From: Costus lasius
Lineage: Eukaryota > Streptophyta > Magnoliopsida > Zingiberales > Costaceae
NCBI GenBank assembly: GCA_027563935.2
Contig: CM050447.1
Coordinates: forward strand, 77,051,461 to 77,115,460
Length of the DNA: 64,000 nt
Reading direction: 5' to 3'
The notes under the pieces were generated by a model. It did no database searches. It was not told the DNA's origin and worked only from the letters and a program-made list of their open reading frames with translations. This document shows, piece by piece, positions 24,342-36,003 of this stretch. Both the position numbers and the translations under genes were made by a program. Numbering within the stretch: the stretch's first letter is position 1; each line of letters starts with the position of its first letter.

Positions 24342-25732
24342 ATTGGTATCAGAGGAGGTTCTGGTATGTTATATGATTGCTTAATGTGTGATCCTTGTTT
24401 GCGTTTGTTTAGATCTAGAGTTAACATGCGAGAATACATGCTAGTTATTAGATGTTGGCGCATGTATGATGTTTACTTGTTGATGATATGATTTGCGTTG
24501 ATGATATGATTTGGCACCGTGTGTAGGTTCATTCTAATATTTGGCTTTGTATAACTTGGATGATGGACCTGTTCTTGATATGAGCACTGTTTTCCTCTAA
24601 TGATATCTGTGATGCTTACACCTTGCGAAATCTTGATTGATATATATATTGCTAAAATGATATGCCTATGATATGTGGTCTATTTTTGTGAAATTCCTAC
24701 TATTGCCATTGTGATTATTTTCTTGATGATGAATGTCTATGTCAATACCTGTGATTGGAGATAGACCTATTGTGTTGAATTTATTTCTTCAATATATATC
24801 CATCTAATGAAATTTTTCATTGATTGATGCATGAAATTTTGGATTGGTATATTGTTTGATGAATGCAATCTAAGAGTGAAATTACTTTTTTGAATTAAAT
24901 AAGTATATGAGTATGATTTTTTGAATTGACGTCAATTGATTAACCTAGTTGATATTTAATTTATTTTGCTATTTGTTGGAAAGAAAGATTTCCAAGATCC
25001 AATAACGAGAGAGTGACTCCCCTACTTGGCACTGCGTAAAATTGGCAATGGTACCGAAGATATAGGTTGAAGTAAGGGGGAGACAAAAAAGAAAAAGAGA
25101 ATGACTCCTCTACTTGGCACTGTATTAATTTGTGGTGGTACCAAAGTTAACGGCCTGTTTCGGTGGAAGGAAAGAAATCAGCAAAGAAAGGAAATAAAGA
25201 GAGAAAGGAAATAAGGAGGGAAAGAAATCATTGCTTTCCCTTATAGGCCCTGTGTTTCAGTGGAAGGAAAGGAAATAAGAAAAGAGTAAAAAAATTTTAA
25301 ATTAATTATATTATACATAATACATAAATAATTAGTAAAATTATAAATATTATAGTTTGTTAATTACAAAAATACTATAAAATTCATATTAATTTGTATA
25401 ATTTTTTATTAAAAATTATTAAAAATATAAAAGTACTATAAATTCTTATTAAAAATTATCAAAATTTTGACAGCATTTCCTCTATATTATAACACAATAC
25501 CTGTATATACAATATAATAAATTCAACAAAATATAAATACACCACCAAAACATAAATATCATCAATTCAACACATAAGTACCATAACATAAAAAGCATCA
25601 AGTTCAACAATAAATAAAAAAGAGCACAGTTCTATACCATCTACACAATGATGGTTTAAAATACAATATGATAAATTCCAACACAAGTCCAACTAAAGTC
25701 TAACATCAGGATCTACTAACATGGATATGTTA

Positions 25733-26559
25733 TTAATTCATCAAGCGACTCAAAACTTCACCACGTAGCCAATCTGGAGCTGAGAAGAAGAGTTGTGTTT
25801 TTTCTTTGTTTGAACCCAATAAAATGTATGCATTTATCAAAGTCTCTCGAGGAAGATTAAGCTTATTTAGCTCCTCAAATATTTCAGTCTTTGTGTACTC
25901 TTTTTCCACCAATTGTGCAGGATTGATAGCATTTACCAAGACATTAGTATTCTTTTCCATAGAGCTCATCAACATTTGAATGCTCTCATTTGTAACTTTC
26001 ACTACAGTATCATCATATTTTCTTTTACCACTCCTTGACGACGTTGCAGTAGTGTTATTGCCTTGGCTTTGTGGGATAGAGGATGGACTTGCTACATCTT
26101 CAATATTATCATCTCGTTGCATATCAAATGCCATATCATCATTGCCTTCTTCATGAACAGGAGTGTTCAAGTGCATGTCGATATCTCTGGGAGTTCCAGC
26201 CATGTTTCCAATTGCACGATCCTTTGAAAACAACTCCACTAGTTTGTCATAATTATTAACAGGAGTGTTTCTCCATTTTTTCATTGAAGGATTGGCCTGT
26301 AAAATATTAACCATAATTAGTACATATATAACAATCACCATACAACAGACTATTATAAAGCAAGACATACCGCAATTAGTTCATCCCACACATTGTTGTC
26401 GGCTTCAAACATTTTGGACGATGAACTCCATGCTATACCACTCTTGTTTTTGAACAACTCGTGGCATTGGTTAAAATTGACTTTCAAAGTCTTAATTCTA
26501 TTCTTTAAATTCTCTTTCGTTAACGGTAAACCACAGCTCTCAGCACATATCACTAGCAT
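25733..26559 (-). pseudogene. Harbinger Myb/SANT-like DNA-binding protein, 5'-truncated, one intron
   Basis: Read on minus, the first exon (26559-26371) encodes LPLTKENLKNRIKTLKVNF ... WSSSSKMFEADNNVWDELIA, the second half of the Myb/SANT-like domain of Harbinger accessory proteins. A 74-bp intron, 26370-26297, with GTATGT at its start and TTTTACAG at its end, joins it in frame to exon 2 (26296-25733): ANPSMKKWRNTPVNNYDKL, then an acidic/Ser-rich linker with a basic patch (SRSGKRKYDD) and a C-terminal helical region ending SRLMN. The N-terminal start and first helix are lost in the deletion. In the family this protein helps the transposase enter the nucleus and bind the ends. Confidence 0.8.
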
Positions 26560-26574
26560 GTTCTTATATGCGGT

Positions 26575-27032
26575 TGAGGTAAAACCTCATGAATGTGATA
26601 GCTAATGGTTCTAGTACCACGACGAAAGAAAAAGCATATTTCTCTGTATTTCACATTGTGAGATACTAAATACAAGAATGTGAACACTTTTTCCTCAATT
26701 GTACACTGCTTTGTATCTCTCAACCCGCGCCTCCCTTTTAGTAACTGACACAAATGCTTAAAAGCATGTACTCTCATTCTTATCATGTTATAACATTGTT
26801 CATCTGAACTAGTCAAGTTTTTTAATATTTCTATTCGAATGCCATGCTTAACTTCATCACTAACTCGTAATGGTTTTTCGACCCAAGTTTGTTGTAGTCT
26901 ATCCATCATCTCTTCTATAAGAATCCATGCAGCTATGCATGTGTATTGACAATTAAGAAAATGAATAGCTAGGATCATATTCTTGCTCGGAGCCATAAGA
27001 ACACCTATAAATAGACAAACAAATTGTATCAA
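26575..27032 (-). pseudogene. Harbinger transposase, N-terminal fragment
   Basis: Minus-strand frame from 27032. Residues about 55-150 match the helical N-terminal region of PIF/Harbinger transposases: IRMRVHAFKHLCQLLKGRRGL, then CTIEEKVFTFLYLVSHNVKYRE, then RRGTRTISYHIHEVL. The frame then runs straight into Myb/SANT-gene sequence, so everything with the DDE catalytic triad is deleted. The true start may be at MAPSKN, 12 codons in. Confidence 0.85.
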
Positions 27033-27193
27033 AGTAAAAGATATGTATCAAAATGTGCGTCATGTGTATCAAATTGTATCAAACAAATTGTTCACAAACT
27101 AGGTGTTAGCCAAACCACAACCAATCGAACACTCGTGGGGAGCAACAGCTGAGCACATATGACACAAATGAAAACCACCATGTGCAAGATAGA

Positions 27194-27360
27194 AGTCGTT
27201 CACAATCTAGAAATACAGACAAACAAGACTGTTGGAATGTCTATATACAAATCACAAACAAGACTGTTGGAATGTCTAGAATACTTATACACAGTGAAAA
27301 TCACAAATCACACATACAAAATATTCATAACCGTTGGAATGTCTATATACAATGAAAAGT
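27194..27360. repeat. Short repeat (GTTGGAATGTCTA) x3 inside the Harbinger element
   Basis: CTGTTGGAATGTCTA or CGTTGGAATGTCTA recurs near 27231, 27267 and 27332 in the untranslated region before the transposase. Function unknown. Confidence 0.7.
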
Positions 27361-28009
27361 CCCAAAGAAAGAGAATTCATACATATTAGAGCATCTATAC
27401 TAAAACCTTTTGAGGTGGCTTGCTACACTAGCTATTACTCACTTGAACTTGGAACAAAAGCACATGAATTAACAAACATTGCTAAATATGAATCAAGAAA
27501 AGATGATATATAAGATAACATAAACAACCTAATATTACATCTATATGGTCATACATAGACACAAATCGCTATGTTGTGTATGACGACCCAGCATTGCTCA
27601 ATGACAAGCTAACAGTTGCTTAACCAATACACTATATTCCAATGTCGATTGATCACTATAACATAGATCATGATGTGCTGAAAAATCAAATCATCTATCT
27701 ATCACAGGCAGATCATCATACATTATACTCTGTGTTCTTAAATCACTCGTTCGGATGGTATTAACGCAGATCATTATAAAGCAAACAGAGAGGAAATCTG
27801 GGCGACGATGTACCTTTCAGTCGAATGCCCTCACCAGAAAGCGATGAGGAAATCTGGGCGACGACGCGAGGGAGGGAGGCTTCCGTCGGCGACGACGCGA
27901 GGGAGGGAGGATGCAACGGCGAGGGATGCTGCAGCGGCGGCTTCAGGCTTCCGTCACGGCGACGACGCGAGAGCCGCGGACGAGAGGGCGAAGACATGGG
28001 AGCAAGGCG

Positions 28010-28470
28010 TCGCGGTTAGAGAACGAGGTCGAGGGCGAGAGTCGAGGTCGAGAGGGCGAGGTCAAGGGCGAGAGTCGAGGTCGAGAGGGCGAGGTCGAGG
28101 GCGAGAGTCGAAAGGGCGAAGGCGAGGTCGGAAGGGCGAAGGCGAGGTCGAGGTCGCGGCGAAAGGGCGAAGGCGAGGTCGGAAGGGCGAAGGCGAGGTC
28201 GGAAGGGCGAAGGCGAGGTCGAGGTCGCGGCGAAAGGGCGAAGGCGAGGTCGGAAGGGCGAAGGCGAGGTCGGAAGGGCGAAGGCGAGGTCGGAAGGGCG
28301 AGAGGGGCGACGTCGAGGTCGCGGCGAAAGGGCGAGAGGGCGAGCGGGCGCGGCAAAAGGGCGAAGGCGAGATCGGAAGGGCAAGAGGGGCGACGTCGAG
28401 GTCGCGGCGAAAGGGCGAGAGGGCGAGAGTCGAAAGGGCGAGCGGGCGAGAGCGCGGACGGAAATAAAGT
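28010..28470. repeat. GC-rich compound minisatellite in the Harbinger element
   Basis: Units such as GGGCGAAGGCGAGGTCGGAA (20 bp) and GAGGTCGCGGCGAAAGGGCG alternate in higher-order blocks, after longer GGTCGAGGGCGAGAGTCGA units at 28020-28110. All frames on both strands stay open because the repeat lacks T/A-rich stops, giving Arg/Gly or Pro/Ser/Arg-rich pseudo-proteins of 120-220 codons that are not genes. It lies between the transposase start and the right TIR, in the promoter position. Confidence 0.93.
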
Positions 28471-29051
28471 TTCCGTCGAAATAAGAGGGAACGCTTTTGG
28501 AGAGAAGGGAAAGTTAATTCTTTCCTTTCTCCCTTTATTTCCATTCACTGAAACCAAGGAAATAGAGGGAAAGAATTAGATTTCTTTCCTTTCTTTCCCC
28601 ATTTCCCTCCACTGAAACAGGCCGTAAGAGTTGAAGTCCAAATAAAAAGTATATATCTATGTAGGTACATGCCATGGAGAAAAATCGTTTGACATTAACT
28701 CCGCTGTCTCAGGTAAGATTCTTCCTACTAAAGAGATATGAGTTCTATTACATTAGTTATGTGACCAATGTACTCTAAATTTGTCACCGGAAAAGGGGTG
28801 ATAATCGATTTAGAGAATGTCAAAAGAGAGAAAATTTGAGTGGAAAAAGATTTTGGAGATCCTATTCATGTAAACAAAAGTATTATGAATTTGAATTGAA
28901 ATTGGGTGAACTCATGAGATTGAAATTCTGCTTATTATACAAGTTGTGAAATTTTATTTGACTAAGTTGTGGATCTTAAAGATTAAATTCGGAGGACGAT
29001 ATATTTGTTTGAAATTTTATGTAGCATTTGGTGGAGTTTTTCATAGTCTTA

Positions 29052-32000
29052 TGTATTTTGATAACTCAAAAATCTATAGTGTATTTTGTATTAATTAATT
29101 AGTCTTTTGAGTTATATTTATGCTCTTTTGCTTATTTTAATGCATTATTTGTCAAATATTTCAGACTCTACACCTTTTCTAGTTTTTAATCAATTTCAGG
29201 CAAAAAAGGCCTTATTTTGATGGATTTTCAAGCAATCTGAATGCATAGACGAGTTCCAATCATCAAAGGGAGATTACATGTCAAATTTCGTGCCAATCGA
29301 AGTTTTCGGCAGAATTATGGTAGGGCCGTAATATTTATTACAGGCTGTGGTTTTACTAGACTTACAGACTAAATCATCACTACCATATTTTATTTCCTCT
29401 ACCGTAATTTTAAGAGATTTTTGTGCAGAGGAAAATACGGCAATGCCGTAATTAATATTACAGTCGTAATCTCATCAAGCCAGATTTGAAGCATGAAGGA
29501 TAAATCACAGTACTATTGTAGTTTTATTACAACCCGTAATTCTTCTAAATTTTTCCACAGAAGAAATTATGGCACTGCCGTAAATATCTTCACGGGACGT
29601 AATTGTAACCCAGGCGGCCGTGTTTGCCTAAGTCTTCTGGACTTACTGCAGCCGATTCTTGCGACGATGATTCCGGGCGATTTCGACCACTATTTTGAAA
29701 ACCGAAAGAAGAGGAATGCTATATAATAGGAGCCGAAGATCTCAGAATGAGAAGCCCAAAATTTTAATCTATGATTCAGAGAGAAATCTCAGAGTCCGTC
29801 ACTGCCCTAGGGTTCATCACTAAGAGGTGCACAGACCATTATCAGGCATAAAATTTGCAAGGAAGCTCCTGAGGAAGGAGAATACGCATAGAAAGTTTCA
29901 GAGCAAAAGGAGTTCAATCGGAGGAGAAATCAAAGAAAATGCGAGTGCCGCACTATTCATTGATAGCGATCCGCAAGTGCATGGATTTATCGAAGTAATA
30001 AAATATTATTGTTCCCAACGAGGACTACGTAGCTAAGTACTGACTTCTTGATATGTTTGAATTTAGGCGGAATCAATCTTTGGTTGTTCTAACTTCTACG
30101 CACGACACAAACTCAGAAATAGCTTTTAAGAGACTTGATTTCTAAAGTATCGGGAATTCATGAGTTCGCCACACTAATAAACATAAATCGTGTAAAAATA
30201 ACTCAATCAATAAACTTATCTATCATGAAAGGTACTTTTCCTATTGTACATATTACCTCCTCTTGGAGCGTAATACAGTATTCAATTAGGTCAACTCCCT
30301 ACTCTCGTGACAGCCAACCTAATTAAACCCCTTGAGTTCTATGAAAAGCAGGTTAATTCCTTCAAACGAATCCAACCTACTCTCGTGATTAGATTCGAAG
30401 GCTTAATCGAAATAGGTCAAACGTTGCGATTCACCTCTTGGTCCTTCTCGCTTCGTCAAAGACGTAAGATTACTTGGCCAAGGTAATTTACGGGTTACAT
30501 GCAATTTCAATTAAATCAGGATGACAAATTTATAAGAAAAGAGCAATAATGTAAATTAATCCACGAAAATCAGTGGGCTATGCCAAAAATCCCGAAAAAG
30601 GTATCTACTCGCTCATATTGCTAAGGAAATACATGTTTATGATGAACGAGTGAATATCTTCCAAGAATTTGCAAAGAAATCACACAAAGAACAACGAAAC
30701 CGCCTTCTCCTCATTCTGGAGATGAGGAAGAGTGGATCGATCGTCGAATTCGTGTCGAATTTCGCCGGAGTATGCTTAGAAATCAAGTTGTCGCCTCTGT
30801 CGCCGCCGCCGCTTATGCTCATCCGAATCGTCCCCCTCTTTTTTTTTCTCAAAAAAATCCTTTCTTTCATAGCTGGACCGGTTTAGAATCCATCAATGAA
30901 CGGCTCTATGAAGTTTGGCTCAAATCCGATTTGAATCGGGTGAAAAATGCGTGAAAAACTCGTCGGGCGGAAGTTTTTACAACCCGTGATGTATTTACGG
31001 CTGAGGCCATAAATGTTTCTATATATAATGCTTTCGGTCACAGAAAGTTTCACGGTCCATGATGGAATTACGGCCACACTCGTGAAAGTTTCTATTCATT
31101 CCGACACTTAGCCGATTTTCGCCTTCCGCTCGTCGTCGCGTTCATGACTGAATCTGCAATTACGGCCAAGGCCGTAAATGTCTTGTTCTTCACCGTTTTC
31201 GCCCCAAATTTGCCGTGTATGCCCGCGATCTCCTTGGGAATTGGCTTCAAACCCCTCAAAATCCTTCATTTTTACGCCATTTTACCTACATTTTCATTAA
31301 AACAAAAAAAAAAGTGAAGATTCCGTGTAAAGTAAAGCAAAAATACTAAAAATAGCACAAAATCATTCAATTAAGCTCAAAATATGATCTAAAATATAGG
31401 CAAAAACATGGTGTAAATGCAACACATCATTCATCATAAGAATTACGGGCTGTAATGTTATTACAGCCCTGTATTCAGTAACATTATTTCCTCTTCTCTT
31501 TGAATTCCAATTTTTCTAAGATGTATTCTTCCATCATGCTAGCATAAAAACTCTTTGGGACAGAGGGTGAAATCCCCTTAATTTCTTAATGACTAGATAA
31601 TTTCTATTTCGTCAGAATATTCTATGATATAATAATTCTACTTAAGTAATTAATGTCTTTAATTTTTGCTAGTTTTGATTTTCAACATATTTTAGAGTTT
31701 TGTAATATGTACTGAAAAGTAATTTGCAAAACTTGAAACCCTAAAATTATGATTTAGGGACTTATGCTAAGAGATTAGGTTTGTTCTTAATTCTTGATTT
31801 TCGAAGGATAATTCTTGTTGATAATCTGATCTAGAAAATATTATTAAGATAGACATGAAAATATGCTAAGAGATTAGGTATTGGATTGTTGGAAACCCTC
31901 AAGTAAAACATGTGAAACTAAGATATGAGAATATTTAGTTTCACTTAAGATATGGACATTGAGAGTTATGCACGAGAGTGATTTTGAATCTCTTTGTCAA

Positions 32001-32351
32001 GATTTACTTATTTTTAACATTGAATAATGAGTCACGAGAGCGAGAGTTGTTCTTTGTAAATTGTTGTCGCGAGAGCAAGGCAATTTTTTTATAAGTAAAT
32101 TCCATTTTTATCATGTTAAAAATAGACTGACGAACACTTATTTCTATGTAGTCGTTAAAATTAAGGTGGATGAAGTCCTAGTCCCAACTTTTCCTCTCTG
32201 ATAATCTGTAACACAGTCTGATCATTTGCTTACATCATATTCGATTTGCTTAGCTAGTGAAAAAATAATTATTTGATACTTAACATGTAGATCCTTGTGG
32301 TTCGATATCTTTTATTACTTCGAGTATCCGTGCACTTGCGGCCACAACACG
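29052..32351 (+). repeat. A2 LTR, with nested reverse solo LTR, 3' end truncated
   Basis: Starts TGTATTTTGATAACTCAAA, like the A1 LTR. Shared landmarks are ACGG/CCGT palindromes (about 29310-29600), GACAGAGGGTGAAATCCCC (A1: GGACATGGGGGAGTAATTCC), repeated CACGAGAGTGA-like motifs (31970-32070), and the CGAGTATCCGTGCACTTGCGG block near its end. About 1.83 kb remain once the nested solo LTR is subtracted. It is cut at about 32351 by B' sequence. Confidence 0.85.
29961..31429 (-). mobile_element. Reverse solo LTR of another Athila/Tat-type family
   Basis: On minus it starts TGATGTGTTGCATTTACACC (31429) and ends GGATCGCTATCA (29961), with a 5-bp TSD TTCAT at 29956-29960 and 31430-31434. Near its 3' end is the CCATGCACTTGCGG block seen in A1/A2 LTRs, and it has several (C)TCTCGTGA motifs (reverse of the CACGAAAGTGA type). 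The 1469-bp LTR has no internal region, so it is a recombination remnant. Removing it rejoins the A2 LTR cleanly. Confidence 0.9.
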
Positions 32352-32499
32352 TTGGTAGCGATGACCTAAGGTCATCACAAGCAGTGAGTGGCACCTAACA
32401 GTGCATCGCTGTTACCCAAGTCATCGGAATGGATATCGACATCGACATCCCTATCATTGCAACTAGGTACAGATGCATTACAGTCTCTTTGCCAGACTG
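32352..32499 (-). repeat. B-like LTR fragment B', part 1
   Basis: Aligns with B LTR sequence (about 19040-19180: GTGATGAC..A..TCATCACAAGCA.TGAGTGGCACCTA). The left side is truncated at the A2 junction. Part 2 follows after C1 at 41598. It differs too much from B's LTRs to be the same insertion. Confidence 0.85.
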
Positions 32500-32504
32500 A
32501 TATC

Positions 32505-34188
32505 TGTTGGGGTATGCCCTTAAGGCTAATGTTTGAGGCCTTGGGATTCTATCAGTATCATGTATAAACTCTTATGTTTATAAAGGCGATGGTTGTTATT
32601 CAGTTTGTTACATTGTCTGCTGCAATAAGTGTACTTCTGAATAATGTCTCAATGCTGTTCAGCTAGGCTGACATGCTCTATGTCCTTAGTCGAGATATCT
32701 TGGTGAACATGAGACAGCCTTGATATGATGGAGACTAATATGTGTTCTAATCTTATAGGATGCTTCGAGCATGGAATAAGATGTAGACTCATGGGTACAT
32801 TGGATGTACTGGACAGACCCTACTAGGATATTCAATTGCTTGTCACAATGTGAATAATCCTTGTTTGCAACAAGTGGCACATGTCCTCTGACTTGAGATC
32901 ACTTGTGTTTCTAAATGATGATTGTCATTGTTTTGAGGTAGTTCAATATCATTTGAAACATAATGGTTATAGACTATCTTGGATAATGATCATGAGTCAT
33001 GTTAGGGCACTAGTGATAGATATAGGATTGCCGTCTCCTTGTTTAAGGAGTGTGATGTTCTAAAGGGGCCCCCTCGGATGAGATGATTGAGAAAGTGTAT
33101 GGCCATACCCAGGTGACTATGTTCATCTGATCTAATCATGTTCATCATATTGGAGCTACAGGCTTGACACGCTTGTCCAATAAGAACATCCAGTGGCAAA
33201 GGAATCATGTATGCCTCGTGAAGTGGATTCACACTTGTGCTGTGGTTTGGGTGTAGTCTTGGAAGACTCTTTCCTTTATATCGGGAGACAGTGATGTGTT
33301 GATAGATACCCCTCACTGATCGTGATAACGTAAGTTATCGTTACCGACATTTAAAGGAAACCCTCAGGGTCGCACAATTTGATGATATGGCTTACTTAAG
33401 TCAGATCGTGTGGACTGAATTGTCAGGGTTCAGTTTAAAGGGATTTAATCTCTGATTGTGAGTGAGATCTGGTCTGATCATGTTTGATTGATTAGGACTT
33501 GAGATCGGTAAGCTTCGATCGAGAGAATGGATGCTAGATCGGTGAGATCAGGGGCATCAAGAGATGAACGGTTAGATCTGGAACCTTAGGGTTTAATTTG
33601 ATCTGGACTAAAGGCTTGGCTTGATTGGTTTTTGAACCAAATCAAAATGAACCAGCTCATCAAGTGAGCACATGGTTCAAGGGGAGAGGGTGTAACGACT
33701 AGTTCACTTGGCGTGAACGTTTAAACGTATGTGGGTTTCTATTTTTTGGAAACCATGATCTCCACATGAGACACGCTTCACGTTCGAATAGAAGTGAGTT
33801 CTATTCTCGCCTTCCCTGAGAGTCCTCTTGACGTTTTCGTGTGTGGCGACACCTTGAAGCTTCGTGAGGATTCAGCCAAGAAGGAAAAATCTTCTCATCT
33901 CTTTCACTCGACAAGAACTCCTTAGAACCTTGCTAGCACAAGGAGCACTAAGGGAGTAGGCGACATCATTTGTGTGCGCACCATTTGGAGGAGAAGCGCT
34001 TGAGTCTCTTCTTCCTAGACGCCATCCAAGCAATGGCTTTGGTGAGAATCGATTCCTTGATTCTTATTTGCAATCGTTTATAAGTTGATCATATAATATG
34101 AAAGATCCTAGAAACCCCTTTCCGCTGCATGAAAACCTCCATATACGCCTATCTAGGGTTTCGGCCCCCTTTGTTTAGGGGACTTTCA
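32505..34188 (+). repeat. C1 5' LTR
   Basis: TGTTGGGGTATGCC to GGGGACTTTCA, 1684 bp. TATA-like CCTTTATATCGG lies at about 33272-33283. A palindrome, GATAACGTAAGTTATC, lies at about 33323-33338, and a single base change breaks it in the 3' LTR copy. Confidence 0.95.
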
Positions 34189-34190
34189 AT

Positions 34191-34203
34191 TGGTATCAGA
34201 GCC
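34191..34203 (+). other. C1 primer-binding site, initiator tRNA-Met
   Basis: TGGTATCAGAGCC, complementary to the 3' end of plant initiator tRNA-Met, 2 bases after the LTR. Usual for plant copia elements. Confidence 0.95.
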
Positions 34204-35461
34204 AAGTTTTATGCATATTTTATGATTGCTTTAACCTTTTGTGATCCTTGTATGCTTAGATCTTCATTACATGCGAAATTCACATATAAGTTATTCATGC
34301 CGAAACTTGATATATGTTTCATTAGCGCATGGTTGTTTGCGCTTTGTTGTTTTTCTCAAAAACTTCATGACATGCGCGACTAACATTAGATCTAAGTGGC
34401 GCCTACTATAAACCCTTAGACGGGTTAGTAGGGTTGAAGTCATCTCTAGTTAAGATCCAACTAGTCTGATCAGACCATCTGACAGCCTAGATGGGTCGAC
34501 CAGATGGCACCTATGCGCAAGCATTAGGTGGCTATAGGTCGACTGCATCAAGGGCGTGTAACGAGGTCTGGTTGAGACAACCAGTGAACGCGCATGAGTT
34601 AGGCCCGGGGTCACACCCGCTTGCCAGAACTCATGAAGGCTGTTCAGCCCTTGGCGCATGCATAGTTGACCATTAGGTCAACTCAAGTCAGTTAGGACTT
34701 GGTGCATGCAAGGGCAGTGGATCTGACTAGTCATGATGAGTGGATCCCTATTAATGGACCGTTGTAAGGTGGTAGGGCACATAAGGAAAAATAAAATTGA
34801 TGCCAATGGGGTTTTTCAAAATTTTATTTTCATAATGGATCACATGTTGATTGTAAGCATATGCTTGTTTATTTAATCTTATGTGGCCTGCCCGTGTTAA
34901 TGTGTGCTGTGCTGGGGCCTGCGTGCCTGGTTAATAAATTGTAAATTAATTTTTTTGTGATCTGCGCATCACATTTCATTTAATTTATAAAGTGTAATTG
35001 ACCTGCGAGTCAGACTTGTCTAGATAGATTAAATTGTAATTTAATCAGACAAGAGCACAGAGCACACATGGCAGAGGCGCATGCAGCAGAGGCTTAACCA
35101 GGTGGGAGGTCCAGGGTTCGACTCTGGGACAGGCGCATTTACCTGGTGGGTGCACCTGAGCTGTAGTGGGCGCTTGGGCCCTGGGTTGGGCCAGATGAGA
35201 TGCAAAAGACCCATGGAGAGCTCAAGTGAAGACTTAAGTTAAATTAAGGTCTTACTTAGGGTTAATGGGCTTTTACCACATAAGATCATCATGCTTTCTT
35301 TTATTGTTTAAATAATTAGACTTGCATGATTTATTTATCTTCTGCTATCACCATAAGGTTTGCATGATAGTTAAGAAGATAAAAGACCGTTAAAATCCAA
35401 CGCTAAATATCAAGCTCGTAAGCCTTCTGACGCGAAACCTCAGTGTTCTGACTATCGTTGG

Positions 35462-35493
35462 GGCCGTGTTGTACCCACTCAGTGGGCACGCCC
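35462..35493 (+). ncRNA. C1 leader hairpin H1
   Basis: GGCCGTG, 5-base bulge TTGTA, CCCAC-TCA-GTGGG, then CACGCCC: an outer stem of seven pairs with one C/C mismatch and a perfect 5-bp inner stem (six with the flanking C/G). It is identical in C2 at 50514-50545. A B counterpart lies at 56979-57017 on minus. Confidence 0.65.
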
Positions 35494-35669
35494 ATCTATC
35501 TTCAGACGGTGCAGGATTACACCTGCGTGTTACAGGGAAGGGATTTATCGCTTCTCGTTGCTCAGCATAGCACGTGGTGGTCCAGGGAGTAGGTCAGGTC
35601 AGCTTGACCATGTAGGCTACATATGGGGCATATGTTAGCTATATGGAGGCAGCCATCTGTGGGATCAGA

Positions 35670-35701
35670 GACTGTGTTGTACCAACTCAGTTGGCACAGT
35701 C
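35670..35701 (+). ncRNA. C1 leader hairpin H2
   Basis: GACTGTG, TTGTA, CCAAC-TCA-GTTGG, CACAGTC: a fully paired version of the H1 layout with paired base changes at three stem positions. C2 copy at 50722-50753. B has CTTTGTG/CACAAAG in this place. Confidence 0.7.
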
Positions 35702-35773
35702 GGCTGGATTGCCCAGATGAAGGGGAATCGCATGGGTTGGCGATTGGCAGGGACTGCCTACCAGAAATTAGTG

Positions 35774-35824
35774 CTTGTACTCTCTGTGCATCTTATCTCG
35801 CCTGAGCGGGACGCGGAGACCAAG
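35774..35824 (+). ncRNA. C1 leader hairpin H3
   Basis: Outer CTTG/CAAG and inner TCTCGC-CTGA-GCGGGA. It stands just before the conserved GGATCCCATCTCACTA box. The B counterpart (56653-56689, minus) has TCCCAC-CTAC-GTGGGA. Confidence 0.65.
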
Positions 35825-36003
35825 TATGAAATCTGGATCCCATCTCACTAAAAGAGTCTTACTCTTTCGGACTGTTTTAATGGATTTTTCAGTCAGATAA
35901 AATAGTGAGAAAAGAATCTTTCTTAAGTCCTGGATTGATTCTAAACATTGATACTGACCTTGCTGTTCTTGCATTGTTGTAGATTCCTGCAGCAACGAAC
36001 ACC

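Larger units (their letters stand above)
21106..24482. repeat. 3.38-kb direct repeat, left copy
   Basis: Matches 46012-49389. Contents: B internal region with gag (minus strand, 21106-22674), the junction with C2's 5' LTR including the first CTTAT TSD copy, the whole C2-type 5' LTR, and 141 bp after it. It stops at 24482, where unrelated Athila-type sequence begins. By eye there are about 11 substitutions in the B part and one substitution plus a C-tract length change in the LTR part. Confidence 0.95.
25151..28624 (-). mobile_element. PIF/Harbinger DNA transposon, internally deleted
   Basis: Terminal inverted repeats CGGCCTGTTTCGGTGG (25151) and CCACTGAAACAGGCCG (28624) are flanked by TAA at 25148-25150 and 28625-28627, the 3-bp TSD of this superfamily. 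The A1 sequence at 8738-8760 shows the uninterrupted arrangement of the site. The minus strand encodes the N-terminal part of a Harbinger transposase and most of a Myb/SANT-like protein, fused by a deletion near 26575. The catalytic DDE part is missing, so the copy is non-autonomous. A second TIR-like sequence lies inside the left end at 25245-25270. Confidence 0.93.
24483..32351 (+). mobile_element. Athila-type element A2, 3' part only, with two insertions
   Basis: 24483-25147 and 28628-29051 align with the 3' untranslated region of A1 (about 8280-9160), including the GACTCCCCTACTTGGCACT repeats. The LTR follows from 29052. Coding regions and the 5' LTR are absent. Its left edge is the end of the 3.38-kb repeat and its right edge is an abrupt junction with B'. 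A2 is clearly diverged from A1, so it is a different family of the same type. Confidence 0.85.
34204..36003 (+). other. C1 leader, 1.8 kb, structured
   Basis: No gene is supported. It holds a tRNA T-arm-like hairpin near 35112-35128 (CCAGG-GTTCGAC-TCTGG) and three covarying hairpins: H1 35462-35493, H2 35670-35701, H3 35774-35824. The box GGATCCCATCTCACTA stands at 35835-35850, and gag starts at 36004. C2 has the same order. The leader is long for a copia element. Confidence 0.75.

Noticed and set aside
22675..24482. Independent C2-family insertion
   Set aside because: It has CTTAT on the left only, and its flank is the same B sequence as at C2. It is part of the duplicated block.
27808..28579. 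Long open frames on both strands over the minisatellite (up to 222 codons)
   Set aside because: All frames are open because the repeat has almost no stop triplets. Products are Arg/Gly/Glu or Pro/Ser/Arg strings with no domain.
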